From Candidatus Omnitrophota bacterium (GTDB taxonomy: Bacteria; Omnitrophota; Omnitrophia; Omnitrophales; Aquincolibacteriaceae): a stretch of 64,000 nt of DNA. This document shows positions 1-8,853 of this stretch, piece after piece. The notes under the pieces were generated by a model. It saw nothing but the letters and a program-made list of their open reading frames with translations, ran no database searches and was not told the origin of the DNA. Position numbers and translations under genes: made by a program. The DNA is taken from contig JACPXK010000091.1 in assembly GCA_016196565.1 (NCBI GenBank), positions 5,473 to 69,472 of the forward strand, read 5' to 3'. Each line of letters opens with the position of its first letter. Positions within the stretch are counted from its first letter, which is position 1.

Positions 1-38
1 ACTTCAGAAATGTATTTTATTTAATTCGCAAAAGCCTC

Positions 39-74
39 CGGCTCTATCGAGCCGTCCTCCGGATCTACGATCCG
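39..74. repeat. Two tandem stem-loops ahead of the sulfate operon
   Basis: Two adjacent hairpins are visible: CGGCTC-tatc-GAGCCG at 39-54 and CGGATC-tac-GATCCG at 60-74. Each is preceded by a similar CCTCC, so they look like two diverged copies of one unit. The following GATAGGCTCGGAGAG (75-88) partly complements the left flank and contains the Shine-Dalgarno sequence of the first gene. This may be a structured leader or a small repeat; I do not recognise a known riboswitch. Confidence 0.4.
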
Positions 75-99
75 ATAGGCTCGGAGAGGAAAGTTACTT

Positions 100-1137
100 A
101 TGACCAAAAACAAAAGGTACCAGGCACCTAAGGTACCAGGTACCGCTTGGTTTATGATGTTAACTATAATTTTTACCGCCGCCGTCCACCCTTTATATGC
201 TGCTGAAAAAAACGTTACGCTGCTTAATGTTTCGTACGATCCTACCCGTGAACTTTATGAAGAATTCAATGCAGCGTTTGCCAAACATTGGAAGGAAAAA
301 ACCGGGCAAAATGTGACGATCAATCAATCGCACGGAGGTTCCGGTAAACAGGCGCGTTCCATTATTGACGGATTGGATGCGGATGTCGCGACTTTGGCTT
401 TGGGCTATGACATGGATGCCCTTTGGCAAAAGGGAGGACTTATTACCAAGAACTGGCAGTCCAAATTGCCGAACAATAGCGCCCCTTATACTTCCACCAT
501 TGTTTTTTTAGTACGAAAAGGAAATCCAAAAGCCATTAAGGATTGGGATGATTTGGTAAAGCCCGAAATAGGAATTATCACCCCGAATCCCAAAACTTCG
601 GGAGGAGCGCGCTGGAATTATTTGGCAGCCTGGGCTTTTGCCGAAAAGAAATTTGAAGGGGATATTCAACATATTAAACTCTTTATGACTTCGATATTTA
701 AAAATGTCCTTGTGCTGGATACGGGAGCACGTAGTTCCACTACAACCTTTGTGGAACGCGGCATTGGCGATGTTTTAATTACGTGGGAGAACGAGGCATT
801 TCTGGCAATCGAGGAACTGGGAAAGGATAATTTTGAAATTGTGATTCCTTCGATCAGTATTCTTGCCGAACCTCCCGTCACGGTGGTGGATAAAGCCGCC
901 AAGAAACACGGAACCGAAGAAGCGGCCAAAGCCTATTTGGAATACCTTTACACGGAAGAGGGACAAGAAATCGCGGCCAAACATTATTACCGGCCGCGCG
1001 TGGAAGCAGCGGCACAAAAATATGCCGCACAATTTCCTCAGATTAATTTGATTACCATAGAACATTTCGGCGGCTGGCAAAAAGCCCACACGGATCATTT
1101 TGCTGACGGAGGAATTTTTGATCAAATTTATCAATAA
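100..1137 (+). CDS. sbp: Sulfate/thiosulfate ABC transporter substrate-binding protein
   Basis: This is the periplasmic protein that binds sulfate and delivers it to the CysTW permease. The 345-residue length fits the Sbp/CysP family. Residues 38-110 carry the family pattern: [17 protein letters not shown], the SHGGSGKQ region and the LALGYD segment. The signal peptide (hydrophobic core about 17-32, likely cleavage near 35) has an unusually long N-region, [12 protein letters not shown], encoded by a GGTACC-type palindromic repeat at 112-144. The ATG at 100 has a GGAGAGGA ribosome site. It leads a tight sbp-cysT-cysW-cysA operon. The family is certain; sulfate versus thiosulfate preference is not visible. 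Confidence 0.93.
   Translation: MTKNKRYQAPKVPGTAWFMMLTIIFTAAVHPLYAAEKNVTLLNVSYDPTRELYEEFNAAFAKHWKEKTGQNVTINQSHGGSGKQARSIIDGLDADVATLALGYDMDALWQKGGLITKNWQSKLPNNSAPYTSTIVFLVRKGNPKAIKDWDDLVKPEIGIITPNPKTSGGARWNYLAAWAFAEKKFEGDIQHIKLFMTSIFKNVLVLDTGARSSTTTFVERGIGDVLITWENEAFLAIEELGKDNFEIVIPSISILAEPPVTVVDKAAKKHGTEEAAKAYLEYLYTEEGQEIAAKHYYRPRVEAAAQKYAAQFPQINLITIEHFGGWQKAHTDHFADGGIFDQIYQ
112..144. repeat. GGTACC-type palindromic repeat inside sbp signal peptide
   Basis: Two GGTACC-AGG-type palindromes stand in tandem (GGTACCAGGCACC, then GGTACCAGGTACC). The same motif recurs at 7936-7980 outside genes. Here it is read in frame as part of the signal-peptide N-region of the sulfate-binding protein. Confidence 0.7.
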
Positions 1138-1954
1138 ACCTTACAGCGTGATTCCGGGATTCGGACTCACCCTGGGATTTACACTGGTGTATCTGAGCCT
1201 GATTGTTCTCATCCCTGTGTCGTTACTTTTTTTTAAGGCAACGGCCCTCGGATGGGGACATTTCTGGGACACAGTCACTTCGCCGCGCGTTGTCGCGAGT
1301 TTAAAATTAAGTTTCGGAGCTTCTTTGGCGAGCGCGTTGATCAATGCCGTTTTCGGACTCCTTGTGGCCTGGGTTTTGGTCCGTTACCGGTTTCCCGGGA
1401 AAAAAATTATCGATGCCCTTGTGGATCTTCCTTTTGCTTTGCCCACGGCAGTGGCGGGTATCGCCCTCACTACGCTTTATGCGCCAAATGGCTGGATGGG
1501 AAAAATCCTGGGGGCATGGGGGATTAAGGCGGCCTTTACGCTGCTTGGAATTACAATCGCGCTTGTTTTTATCGGTTTGCCGTTCGTGGTCCGCACCCTT
1601 GAGCCTATTTTGCAGGATTTAGAAAAAGAAATGGAAGAGGCCGCACTCAGTCTGGGCGCAAGCCGGTGGCAGACTTTTTATCGGGTGATTTTTCCTGCGC
1701 TTTTTCCGGCGCTCCTTGCCGGATGCGCCATGGCATTTTCGCGCGCGGTGGGCGAATACGGCTCGGTAGTATTTATTGCCGGCAATATGCCGATGAAAAC
1801 CGAGATCGCGCCGCTTTTAATCATGACCAAACTGGAACAATATGATTACGCCGGAGCCACGGCCATTGCCGTTGTCATGCTGGTGATTTCTTTTATCCTT
1901 TTGTTTGCGACCAATGTCCTGCAGGCCTGGACACGTCAATACGAGAAAGTGTAA
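1118..1954 (+). CDS. cysT: Sulfate ABC transporter permease CysT (CysU)
   Basis: Inner-membrane permease subunit of the sulfate importer, about 278 residues. It has six predicted helices and the binding-protein-dependent permease EAA loop ([15 protein letters not shown]), which contacts CysA. It follows the CysU pattern VLPGFxLxLG...[10 protein letters not shown]...[13 protein letters not shown] prefer the TTG at 1118, which follows GGAGGA (1108-1113); an in-frame TTG at 1100 would extend it further into sbp. The start overlaps the end of sbp by 20 bases, suggesting translational coupling. The family assignment is firm; the start codon is uncertain. Confidence 0.9.
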   Translation: MIKFINKPYSVIPGFGLTLGFTLVYLSLIVLIPVSLLFFKATALGWGHFWDTVTSPRVVASLKLSFGASLASALINAVFGLLVAWVLVRYRFPGKKIIDALVDLPFALPTAVAGIALTTLYAPNGWMGKILGAWGIKAAFTLLGITIALVFIGLPFVVRTLEPILQDLEKEMEEAALSLGASRWQTFYRVIFPALFPALLAGCAMAFSRAVGEYGSVVFIAGNMPMKTEIAPLLIMTKLEQYDYAGATAIAVVMLVISFILLFATNVLQAWTRQYEKV

Positions 1955-1957
1955 AAC

Positions 1958-2785
1958 ATGCCCGGCACAATGAGGGAGTCTTCATGGGTTCGCTGGATTT
2001 TAATCGGGCTTGCGATGTTTTTCCTGGCGATTTTCCTGCTTTTTCCCGTTCTTATTGTGATCACCAATGCTTTCAATAAAGGGCTCGAATTGTATTTTCA
2101 AGCCTTAAGCGAACCAGCGGCTTTATCCGCGATCCGTTTGACGCTTTTAGTCGCGGCCATCACGGTCCCGCTCAATCTTATTTTCGGGCTTGCGGCTTCC
2201 TGGGCCATTGCGAAATTTGATTTTTGGGGTAAAAAAATCCTCATCACTTTGATCGATCTTCCTTTTACGGTTTCTCCCGTCATTTCCGGCTTAATTTATA
2301 TTCTGGTCTTTGGGGCCCAAGGACTTTTCGGCCCTTGGCTTCAAGCCCATGACATTAAAATTATTTTTGCGGTGCCGGGCATTGTGCTTGCCACCCTTTT
2401 TGTGACTTTCCCTTTTGTCGCGCGCGAACTCATTCCTTTAATGCAAGCCCAGGGCAATGAAGAAGAAAGTGTGGCCGTGATTCTTGGCGCAAACGGCTGG
2501 CAGACCTTTTGGCGTGTGACACTGCCCAATATCAAATGGGGGCTCCTTTACGGTGTGATTTTATGCAACGCGCGCGCCATGGGAGAATTCGGCGCGGTAT
2601 CGGTGGTTTCCGGACATATACGCGGGCTTACGAATACCATTCCGCTTCATGTGGAAATTCTTTACAACGAATATAATTTCACGGCGGCATTCGCAGTGGC
2701 TTCTCTCTTGATGCTGCTCGCCTTTGTGACGCTTATCGTCAAACATTGGATTGAATGGAGTGTGGCGCGTGAGCATTCAGATTAA
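1958..2785 (+). CDS. cysW: Sulfate ABC transporter permease CysW
   Basis: Second permease half of the sulfate importer, 275 residues with six predicted membrane segments. The EAA-type loop reads [19 protein letters not shown] and the later [15 protein letters not shown] segment is typical of CysW. It starts 4 bases after cysT ends and overlaps cysA. Another ATG occurs at 1970; neither start has a strong ribosome site, which fits coupling to cysT. It should pair with CysT as a heterodimer energised by CysA. Confidence 0.92.
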   Translation: MPGTMRESSWVRWILIGLAMFFLAIFLLFPVLIVITNAFNKGLELYFQALSEPAALSAIRLTLLVAAITVPLNLIFGLAASWAIAKFDFWGKKILITLIDLPFTVSPVISGLIYILVFGAQGLFGPWLQAHDIKIIFAVPGIVLATLFVTFPFVARELIPLMQAQGNEEESVAVILGANGWQTFWRVTLPNIKWGLLYGVILCNARAMGEFGAVSVVSGHIRGLTNTIPLHVEILYNEYNFTAAFAVASLLMLLAFVTLIVKHWIEWSVAREHSD

Positions 2786-3830
2786 ACAAATCGTCAAAAA
2801 ATTCGAGAATTTTGCGGCGCTTGATCATTTGGATTTCGAAATCCGTTCCGGAGAACTTGTGGCCCTGCTGGGTCCTTCCGGTTCCGGAAAGACAACACTG
2901 CTTAGAATTATTGCCGGGCTCGAAATTCCCACCAGCGGCGAAGTCATTTTCGATGGGGAAGAAGCCGCGAAGGATTCGGAAAAAAGCCATGTCGGTTTTG
3001 TTTTCCAACACTATGCCCTTTTTCGCCACATGACGGTTTTCGATAATGTCGCTTTCGGGCTGACGGTCCGCCCGCGCAAAACACGGCCTTCAAAAAAGGC
3101 CCTTGAAGAAAAAGTTCATGAGCTTTTAAAATTAGTCCGGCTAGAAGGACTTGCCAAACGTTTTCCTTCGCAGCTTTCCGGCGGCCAGCGCCAACGCGTA
3201 GCCTTGGCGCGTGCCCTTGCCATCGAGCCGCGCATGTTACTTTTGGATGAACCTTTCGGATCTTTGGACGCGCGCGTGCGTAAAGAACTGCGCCAGTGGC
3301 TTCGTGAGCTTCACGATAAACTTCATATGACCAGTGTGTTTGTCACTCACGATCAGGAAGAAGCGCTGGAAGTAGCGGACCGCGTGGTGGTGATGAATCA
3401 TGGAAAAATCGAACAAATCGGAACGCCGGACGAAGTCTATCATCATCCGGCCAATCCTTTTGTGTATCACTTCCTGGGCAATGTGAATCTCTTTCACTGC
3501 CGGTTTGAAAACGGAAAAGTTTATCTGGCGGATACGCCGGTAGCTGTGCAAGAGAATTTAAAACCGGGTGCCCAAAATGCCACGGTTTATATCCGCCCGC
3601 ATTTATTTGATGTCGAAAGAACTCCGGGCCCGCAATCTTTTAAGGCCATGGTCAAATACGTGAATGCCGCCGGCCCCGTGGCCAAGATGGAAGTCGTCAC
3701 GCCTTCCGGCGATACCATTCATATCGAACTTTCGCAGGAAAAATACCGCCGCTTTCATTTCAAGAAGGACGAAGAGGTTTTTGTGACTCCGAAGGAAATG
3801 AAGCTTTTTGATTCGGATTATTCGATTTAA
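2769..3830 (+). CDS. cysA: Sulfate/thiosulfate import ATP-binding protein CysA
   Basis: ATPase of the sulfate importer. From GTG 2769 it begins [12 protein letters not shown], matching the family's usual N-terminus; an upstream ATG at 2751 would add six residues. Visible motifs are Walker A GPSGSGKT (35-42), the Q-loop region [16 protein letters not shown], the [15 protein letters not shown] signature, Walker [13 protein letters not shown] and the switch histidine in [11 protein letters not shown] regulatory TOBE-like region follows residue 240. It overlaps cysW by 17 bases and ends the operon. Confidence 0.94.
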   Translation: MSIQIKQIVKKFENFAALDHLDFEIRSGELVALLGPSGSGKTTLLRIIAGLEIPTSGEVIFDGEEAAKDSEKSHVGFVFQHYALFRHMTVFDNVAFGLTVRPRKTRPSKKALEEKVHELLKLVRLEGLAKRFPSQLSGGQRQRVALARALAIEPRMLLLDEPFGSLDARVRKELRQWLRELHDKLHMTSVFVTHDQEEALEVADRVVVMNHGKIEQIGTPDEVYHHPANPFVYHFLGNVNLFHCRFENGKVYLADTPVAVQENLKPGAQNATVYIRPHLFDVERTPGPQSFKAMVKYVNAAGPVAKMEVVTPSGDTIHIELSQEKYRRFHFKKDEEVFVTPKEMKLFDSDYSI

Positions 3831-3841
3831 ACATCCGGATT

Positions 3842-4072
3842 TTACTTCTGACCTTTGAGATTTCTTACGAATTTCTTGTCTTTTTTTGACAGCGATTTGA
3901 CGGTTTTGTCAAAGCGATTGCCGAGAATGGCCGGCAGGGTGACAACGCGCCTTACCGGTTTTCCGGTTTTGGGATGTTTTTTTAGCGGGGGATCGGAAAA
4001 CTTCTGAATGATTTCAAACCGCTTTCCGGATTTTCCTCCCGGCAAAATAATTTCATAAACATAAAGGGGCAT
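3842..4072 (-). CDS. FmdB-like small protein without zinc cysteines
   Basis: A 76-residue protein starting MPLYVYEI and containing FEIIQKFSDPPLKKHPKTGKPVRRVV. This matches the layout of FmdB-family zinc ribbons (MPxYEYxCxxCG...FE...PLxxCPxCGxxV), but every cysteine position is filled by something else, so it should not bind zinc. The tail is lysine-rich. The ATG at 4072 has an upstream GAGGG and lies just downstream of a GGGGCC palindrome on this strand. The reading frame continues upstream through that palindrome, but no family similarity lies there. Function unknown. Confidence 0.7.
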   Translation of the reverse strand: MPLYVYEIILPGGKSGKRFEIIQKFSDPPLKKHPKTGKPVRRVVTLPAILGNRFDKTVKSLSKKDKKFVRNLKGQK

Positions 4073-4083
4073 GGTGACCCTCG

Positions 4084-4103
4084 AAAGGGGCCAGGCCCCT
4101 TTT
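4084..4103. repeat. GGGGCC-type palindromic repeat
   Basis: Perfect palindrome AAAGGGGCC-a-GGCCCCTTT between two minus-strand genes, with a T-run on each side. It belongs to the repeat family found throughout the window and could act as a terminator for the upstream gene at 4108-4428. Confidence 0.75.
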
Positions 4104-4107
4104 ATTA

Positions 4108-4428
4108 TTAAGCCGCAATATCGCTTTGTTCTTGCTGGCGCGAATGTTTGGCGCGCAGTGACTGCCACTGCCTGGCCGTGCTGTGATAGGCGCGTTTCAA
4201 ACGGTTCAGATTATCCAAAAGATCCGACATTTCGAAATTGCCTTCAATGGCGTTCATGTGTTCGACCAGATAAAACAGAATATCCGCTTCCTCGGATTTG
4301 ACTTGGACGATGATTTGTAAATTTCTTGCATCCTCATAAGGGTGGCGGGAAATATCACAGCGAAGATCGGTAAAAGCGCTGCGGAGCTGGCTTGTTTTTT
4401 TTCTGAGAAGCATGCGGCTTATGTCCAT
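4108..4428 (-). CDS. Small hypothetical protein, charged and helical
   Basis: About 106 residues beginning MDISRMLLRKKTSQ. It is soluble, with heptad-like charge patterning in the second half (LLDNLNRLKRAYHSTARQW), suggesting a coiled-coil or helical bundle. There are two candidate ATGs. The one at 4434 abuts AGGAGG with no spacing, whereas the one at 4428 has the correct 6-base gap, so I chose 4428. I do not recognise a family. It is followed by the FmdB-like gene and a palindromic repeat on the same strand. Confidence 0.65.
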   Translation of the reverse strand: MDISRMLLRKKTSQLRSAFTDLRCDISRHPYEDARNLQIIVQVKSEEADILFYLVEHMNAIEGNFEMSDLLDNLNRLKRAYHSTARQWQSLRAKHSRQQEQSDIAA

Positions 4429-4543
4429 ATTCATCCTCCTCTTTGGCGTTGGCAGGCGGTCTGTTTAATATTAGAATATCGGCCGAATGAGGACAAATTG
4501 AAGAGTTTAATAAAATATTTTCTAAGATTTTTTTAAAAAAAGA

Positions 4544-4572
4544 GCCTGGTACCGAGGGGCCTGGCCCCTTTT
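4544..4572. repeat. Compound palindromic repeat (GGTACC + GGGGCC units)
   Basis: One half-unit GCCTGGTACC is followed by a full GGGGCC-t-GGCCCC unit and TTTT. It lies just past the end of the minus-strand gene 4580-5299 and probably serves as its terminator; the run of T/A continues on both sides. Confidence 0.7.
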
Positions 4573-4579
4573 GCTTTTT

Positions 4580-5299
4580 TTACGTGGGGCTAGGGCTTGG
4601 AGTGGGGCTCGGAGTCGGAGTTGGAGCCGGAGACGGCGTAGTTTCCAGCATGCTTTCAGGAAGCCGCGCGGCGAGACCGGAATCTGCTTCTGACGAAGCG
4701 GTTTCTTGCTCGGCCGGTCCGGGTGTGGCGGGTTCTTCGGCGGAGGGTTGCGTTGCTTCTTCTATTCCGGTATCTACCGTAGTTGGAACGGGAATGCTTT
4801 CAGCCGGGGGAATTTCAGATTGAGGCGCCGGAACTTCTTCTGTCACAGACTCGGATGTAGTGGGCGAAGCCGCCGGTTCGGGAGCCGCAAGTTTTTCCAT
4901 GGCCTTTTCTATTGCTTCTTCTTTGGGATGTTCCATGGAACGATCTCTGGCACGCTCCGGAATATGAACGCCTTTTCCTAAATCCGGAACGTCCAGGGGA
5001 ATAGGAAAAGTGACGAGATGCACCAAGCCGTTGCCGGTGTAAATGAGAGCCCCTGCCATGCCGACACAAAAACCTTCCCAATCGGTTTTATATTTCGGCT
5101 GAGTGGATTCGATAAACATTTGTGTCCAGCCGAGGAAAGTATTTTTAAGCCCGAATCCCAATTTCCCGAACACTTTGGGAAAATAGCCCTGATTTTCCGC
5201 CCAAGGGGAAGCAAAGACGGAAGAGGAAAAAATAAAAAGCAACAGTAAAAGGGGCCAAGCCCCTCGGTGCCAGGCTTCTTTTGTTATTTTTGTTTTCAT
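4580..5299 (-). CDS. TIGR04073-like secreted protein with Pro/Glu-rich tail
   Basis: 239 residues. A signal peptide is followed (residues about 40-110) by FGKLGFGLKNTFLGWTQMFIE...GLVHLVTFPIPLDVP, which resembles the small exosortase-associated TIGR04073 family (KLGRGxxNxxTGW...TFPIP). Residues about 130-239 are low-complexity and rich in E, A, P, S and T, ending in (TPSP)n, and probably form an extended periplasmic or surface stalk. The signal-peptide N-region AWHRGAWPLL is encoded by a palindromic repeat (5247-5275). Its start overlaps the stop of the upstream paralogue as TGATG, implying coupled translation. Confidence 0.75.
   Translation of the reverse strand: MKTKITKEAWHRGAWPLLLLLFIFSSSVFASPWAENQGYFPKVFGKLGFGLKNTFLGWTQMFIESTQPKYKTDWEGFCVGMAGALIYTGNGLVHLVTFPIPLDVPDLGKGVHIPERARDRSMEHPKEEAIEKAMEKLAAPEPAASPTTSESVTEEVPAPQSEIPPAESIPVPTTVDTGIEEATQPSAEEPATPGPAEQETASSEADSGLAARLPESMLETTPSPAPTPTPSPTPSPSPT
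5247..5275. repeat. Palindromic repeat inside a signal peptide
   Basis: On the minus strand it reads GCCTGGCACC-GA then GGGGCTTGGCCCC. It is translated in frame as AWHRGAWPL within the N-region of the TIGR04073-like protein. The same peptide layout (AWHQGAWPLL) occurs in the D-aminoacylase signal peptide at 33575-33609. Confidence 0.75.
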
Positions 5300-5640
5300 C
5301 AGCTTGACTCGAAGTTGACGCCGCCGTCCGGAAGGGGAATATCGACGGGAATAAAAAAAGTCCCCATATGAAGAAGGCCGCCTACCATATCCGTGATGAC
5401 ATGCACGGTGCCCAGTGGAATGCCTTTGACGATTCCGGAGCGCGCCGGTTCAAAAAGAAACTCAGTCCATCCGGTGATGAGATTCATGGTTCCGAAGCCG
5501 AGTTTATAGATGGTTTTGTCCGTATAAGTTTTTTCCTTGGTCCAGGGGCTGACCGGAAAATCCCATGCCGCAAACGCCGGGACGGAAATTAAAAGGGAAA
5601 AAAGGGCCAGAAAGAGGATTTTTCGAAGCGGCATGGGCAA
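5299..5640 (-). CDS. TIGR04073-like small secreted protein
   Basis: 113 residues with a clean signal peptide (hydrophobic core about 7-22, cleavage after AFA). The mature part carries IYKLGFGTMNLITGWTEFLFEP and GLLHMGTFFIPVDIPLPDGG, close to the neighbouring 239-residue protein and to the exosortase-associated TIGR04073 pattern. The second gene of this minus-strand pair starts on the last base of its stop codon (TGATG). The biochemical role of the family is unknown; a cell-envelope location follows from the signal peptide. Confidence 0.78.
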   Translation of the reverse strand: MPMPLRKILFLALFSLLISVPAFAAWDFPVSPWTKEKTYTDKTIYKLGFGTMNLITGWTEFLFEPARSGIVKGIPLGTVHVITDMVGGLLHMGTFFIPVDIPLPDGGVNFESS

Positions 5641-5711
5641 AATGTTACCTTCTCGCCTTTCTTAAGTCAATGTTAATGAATTGCCAAAGGTGACGTTAAA
5701 GAAGGGGAATC

Positions 5712-6893
5712 ATGAAAAAAATTTTCTTCTGGGTGTTGCTGGGGATTCTTCTGTTTCTTTTTACGGAAGGAATATCTTCGCTGGGCCTTTTTCTCCTCAA
5801 GAAATTAAAATCTGTCGACTATTTGCCTCAAACCTTTTCCCTTTCGGATAAGGACAAAGATACCGTCCGGCGTATTTTGAACGAAAACAAAACCTACTTT
5901 ATTTACGATTCAAAACTTGGATGGACTTTAAGGCCGGGGGTCAGACAAGGCCTTCATCAGGTGAGTGAACAAGGCCTTCGATCGGATCATTCTTATTCCC
6001 TCAAACCGGCCCCGGGAATGATTCGCATCTCGGCTTTCGGAGATTCCTACACGCACGGCGATGATGTTTCCTTTGAAAATACCTGGGAGCAAAAACTTCA
6101 GGCCATGAACTCGCAATTTGAAGTTTTGAATTTTGGAGTAGGCGGATACGGCTTAGATCAAGCCTTTTGGCGTTATAGAAAAGAGGGGGATCGTTTTCAC
6201 GCTAAAATCGTTCTGATCGGTTTTATGTCGGAAAATATTTTCCGGGCGGTGAATAATTTCCGTTCTTTTTATTTTCCGGAAGCCGGCTTCGCGTTTTCCA
6301 AACCACGGTTCAAATTAGAAGGAGAAAATTTGATTTTGATTAAAAATCCAATGGAGAAATTAAGCGACTACGAAAGTCTTTTAACCCGTGAACGGGAAGT
6401 TCTCGGCCGTATGGGGCAGGGAGACTTTTATTTTAATCAGCGTTACCGCAGCGGCCCTTTCGATTTTCTGGCGTCGGTGAGGTTTCTGAAGATTTTGCGG
6501 CAAAGTCTCCGCTCTTTGATTCGTCATGACGCTATTTTGACGGACGAAGTTTATAATCCCGATTCCGAGGCATTTAAAATCACCGTTAAAATTTTTGACC
6601 GTTTTTATGAAAAGGTGCTTAGCCAAAATGCCATTCCTTTAATCCTTCTTTTTCCCAATGAAGGGGACATTCAAATCAAGCAAGGAACGAATCGAAAGAT
6701 TTATGGGGAACTCATCCGCCATTTCGAAGCCAGGCAATACCGTTACGTGGACTTTATGGATGTTTTTGAAGAGGCGCTTCAAAATCATAAACTGGAGGAG
6801 TTTTTTGGCCCCACCCATCATTACACCCCTCTGGGCAATGAAATTGTTGCCGGGGCTCTTAAGCCCAGGATTGACGAGCTATTGGAGGATTAA
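5712..6893 (+). CDS. SGNH/GDSL-type hydrolase, membrane-anchored
   Basis: 393 residues with one N-terminal membrane segment (about 4-30), so the catalytic part probably faces the periplasm. The SGNH block I serine lies in AFGDSYTHGDD (Ser112), a glycine block reads NFGVGGYGLDQ, and the C-terminal histidine block is HHYTPLGNEIVA near residue 371. These suit an esterase or an O-acetyl-processing enzyme for surface polysaccharide, but the substrate is not visible. It stands alone, divergent from the TIGR04073-like pair. Confidence 0.82.
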   Translation: MKKIFFWVLLGILLFLFTEGISSLGLFLLKKLKSVDYLPQTFSLSDKDKDTVRRILNENKTYFIYDSKLGWTLRPGVRQGLHQVSEQGLRSDHSYSLKPAPGMIRISAFGDSYTHGDDVSFENTWEQKLQAMNSQFEVLNFGVGGYGLDQAFWRYRKEGDRFHAKIVLIGFMSENIFRAVNNFRSFYFPEAGFAFSKPRFKLEGENLILIKNPMEKLSDYESLLTREREVLGRMGQGDFYFNQRYRSGPFDFLASVRFLKILRQSLRSLIRHDAILTDEVYNPDSEAFKITVKIFDRFYEKVLSQNAIPLILLFPNEGDIQIKQGTNRKIYGELIRHFEARQYRYVDFMDVFEEALQNHKLEEFFGPTHHYTPLGNEIVAGALKPRIDELLED

Positions 6894-6993
6894 GCCCGGA
6901 AAAAGTTATTGCATTTCCCGCCTTTATGCCCAGAATAGTACCCATTTTCGCAACCCCTTAAATATCTTCCTATTTTGAACCTGGAGGTGTTTC

Positions 6994-7590
6994 GTGCGGC
7001 CTAAGTTTTTCTTCCCCCTGATTCTTTCCCTGGCTTTTTTATTGGGCGCTTCCGCTGTTTGGGCGGCCACTTACGAAGTGGATCCCGATCACACCACGGT
7101 GACTTTCAAGATTCGTCATTTATTTTCCAATGTGCGCGGAAACTTCAATCAATTCGAAGGGAAAATAGATTATGATCCCGAGAAGCCGGAAACCTGGAAA
7201 ACCACGGCCACCATTCAAGCCGCAAGTATAGACACCAACGTAGAACCTCGAGACAAGCATTTGCGCGGGCCTGATTTTTTCGACGTGGAAAAATTTCCCA
7301 CCCTGACTTTTGAAAGCACTCAAGTGACGAATTTTTTGGATGGGAAGGCAAAGCTTCACGGGAATCTGACAATCCACGGTGTGACCAAGGAAGTGATTTT
7401 TGAATTGGATATTCACGGCGTGGGGAAGGATCCCTGGGGAAATGTACGCGCCGGATTTACGGCCACGACGACAATTAATCGCAAAGATTTTGGACTTAAC
7501 TGGAATAAAGCCGTTGAAACAGGACAATTACTGGTCGGAGAGGAGGTAGAAATTATTCTGGAAGTTGAAGGTATGGAATCAGCTGCTTAA
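6994..7590 (+). CDS. YceI-family periplasmic lipocalin-like protein
   Basis: 198 residues from a GTG start with ribosome site CTGGAGGTG. The signal peptide ends near residue 24 (AVWA). The mature chain has the YceI signature: TYEVDPDHTTVTFKIRHLFSNVRGNF, the LTIHGVTKEVIFEL segment and INRKDFGLNWN. The family folds as a lipocalin-like barrel that binds isoprenoid or amphiphilic molecules. It sits 35 bases before the bufferin gene, so co-transcription with the metal-response operon is possible but not shown. Confidence 0.9.
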   Translation: MRPKFFFPLILSLAFLLGASAVWAATYEVDPDHTTVTFKIRHLFSNVRGNFNQFEGKIDYDPEKPETWKTTATIQAASIDTNVEPRDKHLRGPDFFDVEKFPTLTFESTQVTNFLDGKAKLHGNLTIHGVTKEVIFELDIHGVGKDPWGNVRAGFTATTTINRKDFGLNWNKAVETGQLLVGEEVEIILEVEGMESAA

Positions 7591-7625
7591 CCATTAACCA
7601 ACTAAAGTAAATGGAGGATATTCAA

Positions 7626-7916
7626 ATGGAATTGAAGAAAAATAAGAAAGCCGCAATCATTGCCGCGTCTGTGGCGGGTTTACTGGCTGTGACCGGCGTC
7701 ATGATTAAAAATAACATTGCCCACGCCGAAGAAGCGGCCGGGGATAAAGTGGCCTGCTACGGTGTCAATGAATGCAAAGGCACCGGAGAATGCGGTGGAA
7801 AAGGCCATGGCTGTGCCGGTAAAAATGCCTGTAAAGGGCAAGGTTCTCTGCAAATGACCCAGGAAGAATGCTTGAAAACCGAAGGCGGACGTTTGACGGA
7901 AGAAGCGGAAGCCTAA
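7626..7916 (+). CDS. bufA: Bufferin-type metallophore precursor
   Basis: 96 residues. The ATG at 7626 follows GGAGG; an earlier in-frame ATG at 7611 lies within that ribosome site. The signal peptide is MELKKNKK plus a hydrophobic core to about residue 34 (AHA). The mature peptide is glycine-rich with six cysteines (44, 50, 56, 63, 69, 82), including VACYGVNECKGTGEC. This matches BufA-type precursors, whose cysteines are oxidatively modified by the DUF692 enzyme to bind copper in the periplasm. bufB and bufC follow, supporting the call. The modified cysteines and metal are inferred from the family. Confidence 0.85.
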   Translation: MELKKNKKAAIIAASVAGLLAVTGVMIKNNIAHAEEAAGDKVACYGVNECKGTGECGGKGHGCAGKNACKGQGSLQMTQEECLKTEGGRLTEEAEA

Positions 7917-7935
7917 TTTTTTAAAAAGTAAATTC

Positions 7936-7980
7936 AAAAGGTACCAGGTACCTTTTTCATTTTCGTGCCTGGTACCTTTT
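7936..7980. repeat. Pair of GGTACC-type palindromes between bufA and bufB
   Basis: AAAAGGTACC-a-GGTACCTTTTT (7936-7957) is followed by GTGCCTGGTACCTTTT (7965-7980). The first is a perfect stem with a T-run and may attenuate transcription between the abundant precursor gene and its modifying enzymes. Confidence 0.7.
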
Positions 7981-8001
7981 GCTTTCTAAGGTGAAGAAAA
8001 G

Positions 8002-8853
8002 ATGAAACCCATATCGAAAAATTGGCCCGAGCTTGGCTGCGGCGTCGGATTAAGACCCAAGCATTATGATTTTATCCTTAATCACCGGCCCAAAGTAGAT
8101 TGGTTCGAGGCTGTTTCGGAGAATTTTATGGATTCCGGAGGCCGGCCCATTCGTATTTTAGAAAAAATCAGAGAACATTATCCCGTCGGGCTTCACGGGG
8201 TCGCCCTTTCTATTGGATCCATCGATCCTCTGAATCCCGATTATCTTAAACGCCTAAAAATTTTGGTGGACCGAATCAGTCCCGAAATCGTATCGGATCA
8301 TCTTTGCTGGAGTTCGGTGCAAGGAGAAAATCTGCACGATCTTCTTCCGCTTCCTTTTACGGAGGAGTCCGTCAGCCATATTGCCGGACGTGCAAGGCAG
8401 GTTCAGGAATTTCTGGGAAGACGAATCCTGCTTGAAAATGTTTCATCTTACATTACTTTTAAACACTCCGTGATGAGCGAATGGGAATTTTTAACGGCGG
8501 TGGCCAAACGTTCCGGCTGCGGCATTTTGCTGGATTTAAACAATGTGTACGTGAATTCCGTCAATCACGGCTTCGATCCTTTTGAATACATCCGTCAAAT
8601 TCCGGCAGAGTTTGTGGGCCAATTTCATCTGGCCGGCCATACGGACATGGGAAAATTTCTTTTTGACACGCATAGTAAACCGGTGATTCAAATTGTGTGG
8701 GACCTTTACCGGGAGGCCTTGAAACTTTTCGGGCCGGTGGCAACGCTTATCGAATGGGATGAGGATCTTCCCGATTTTCCGCGTCTGGCCGAAGAAGCAG
8801 CCCATGCCCGGACCATTTATCAGGAATTAAATGAAAAACCCCTCGCTTGCTGA
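8002..8853 (+). CDS. bufB: BufB, DUF692 multinuclear iron oxidase
   Basis: 283 residues, DUF692 (MbnB-like TIM barrel). Recognisable segments are GCGVGLRPKHYDFIL, DWFEAVSENFMD, VGLHGVALSIGS, IVSDHLCWS, LLENVSSY, LLDLNNVYVN and FHLAGH, which supply the His/Asp/Glu ligands of the iron centre. In characterised relatives this enzyme converts cysteines of the precursor to thiooxazole- or oxazolone-type groups together with a partner protein. The start has only a modest ribosome site (AAGGTGAAGAAAAG). It overlaps bufC by 23 bases. Confidence 0.92.
   Translation: MKPISKNWPELGCGVGLRPKHYDFILNHRPKVDWFEAVSENFMDSGGRPIRILEKIREHYPVGLHGVALSIGSIDPLNPDYLKRLKILVDRISPEIVSDHLCWSSVQGENLHDLLPLPFTEESVSHIAGRARQVQEFLGRRILLENVSSYITFKHSVMSEWEFLTAVAKRSGCGILLDLNNVYVNSVNHGFDPFEYIRQIPAEFVGQFHLAGHTDMGKFLFDTHSKPVIQIVWDLYREALKLFGPVATLIEWDEDLPDFPRLAEEAAHARTIYQELNEKPLAC

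Noticed and set aside
4073..4168. N-terminal extension of the FmdB-like protein through the palindrome
   Set aside because: The extension contains the repeat-encoded KGAWPL peptide and lies upstream of the family start MPLYVYE, which has its own GAGGG.
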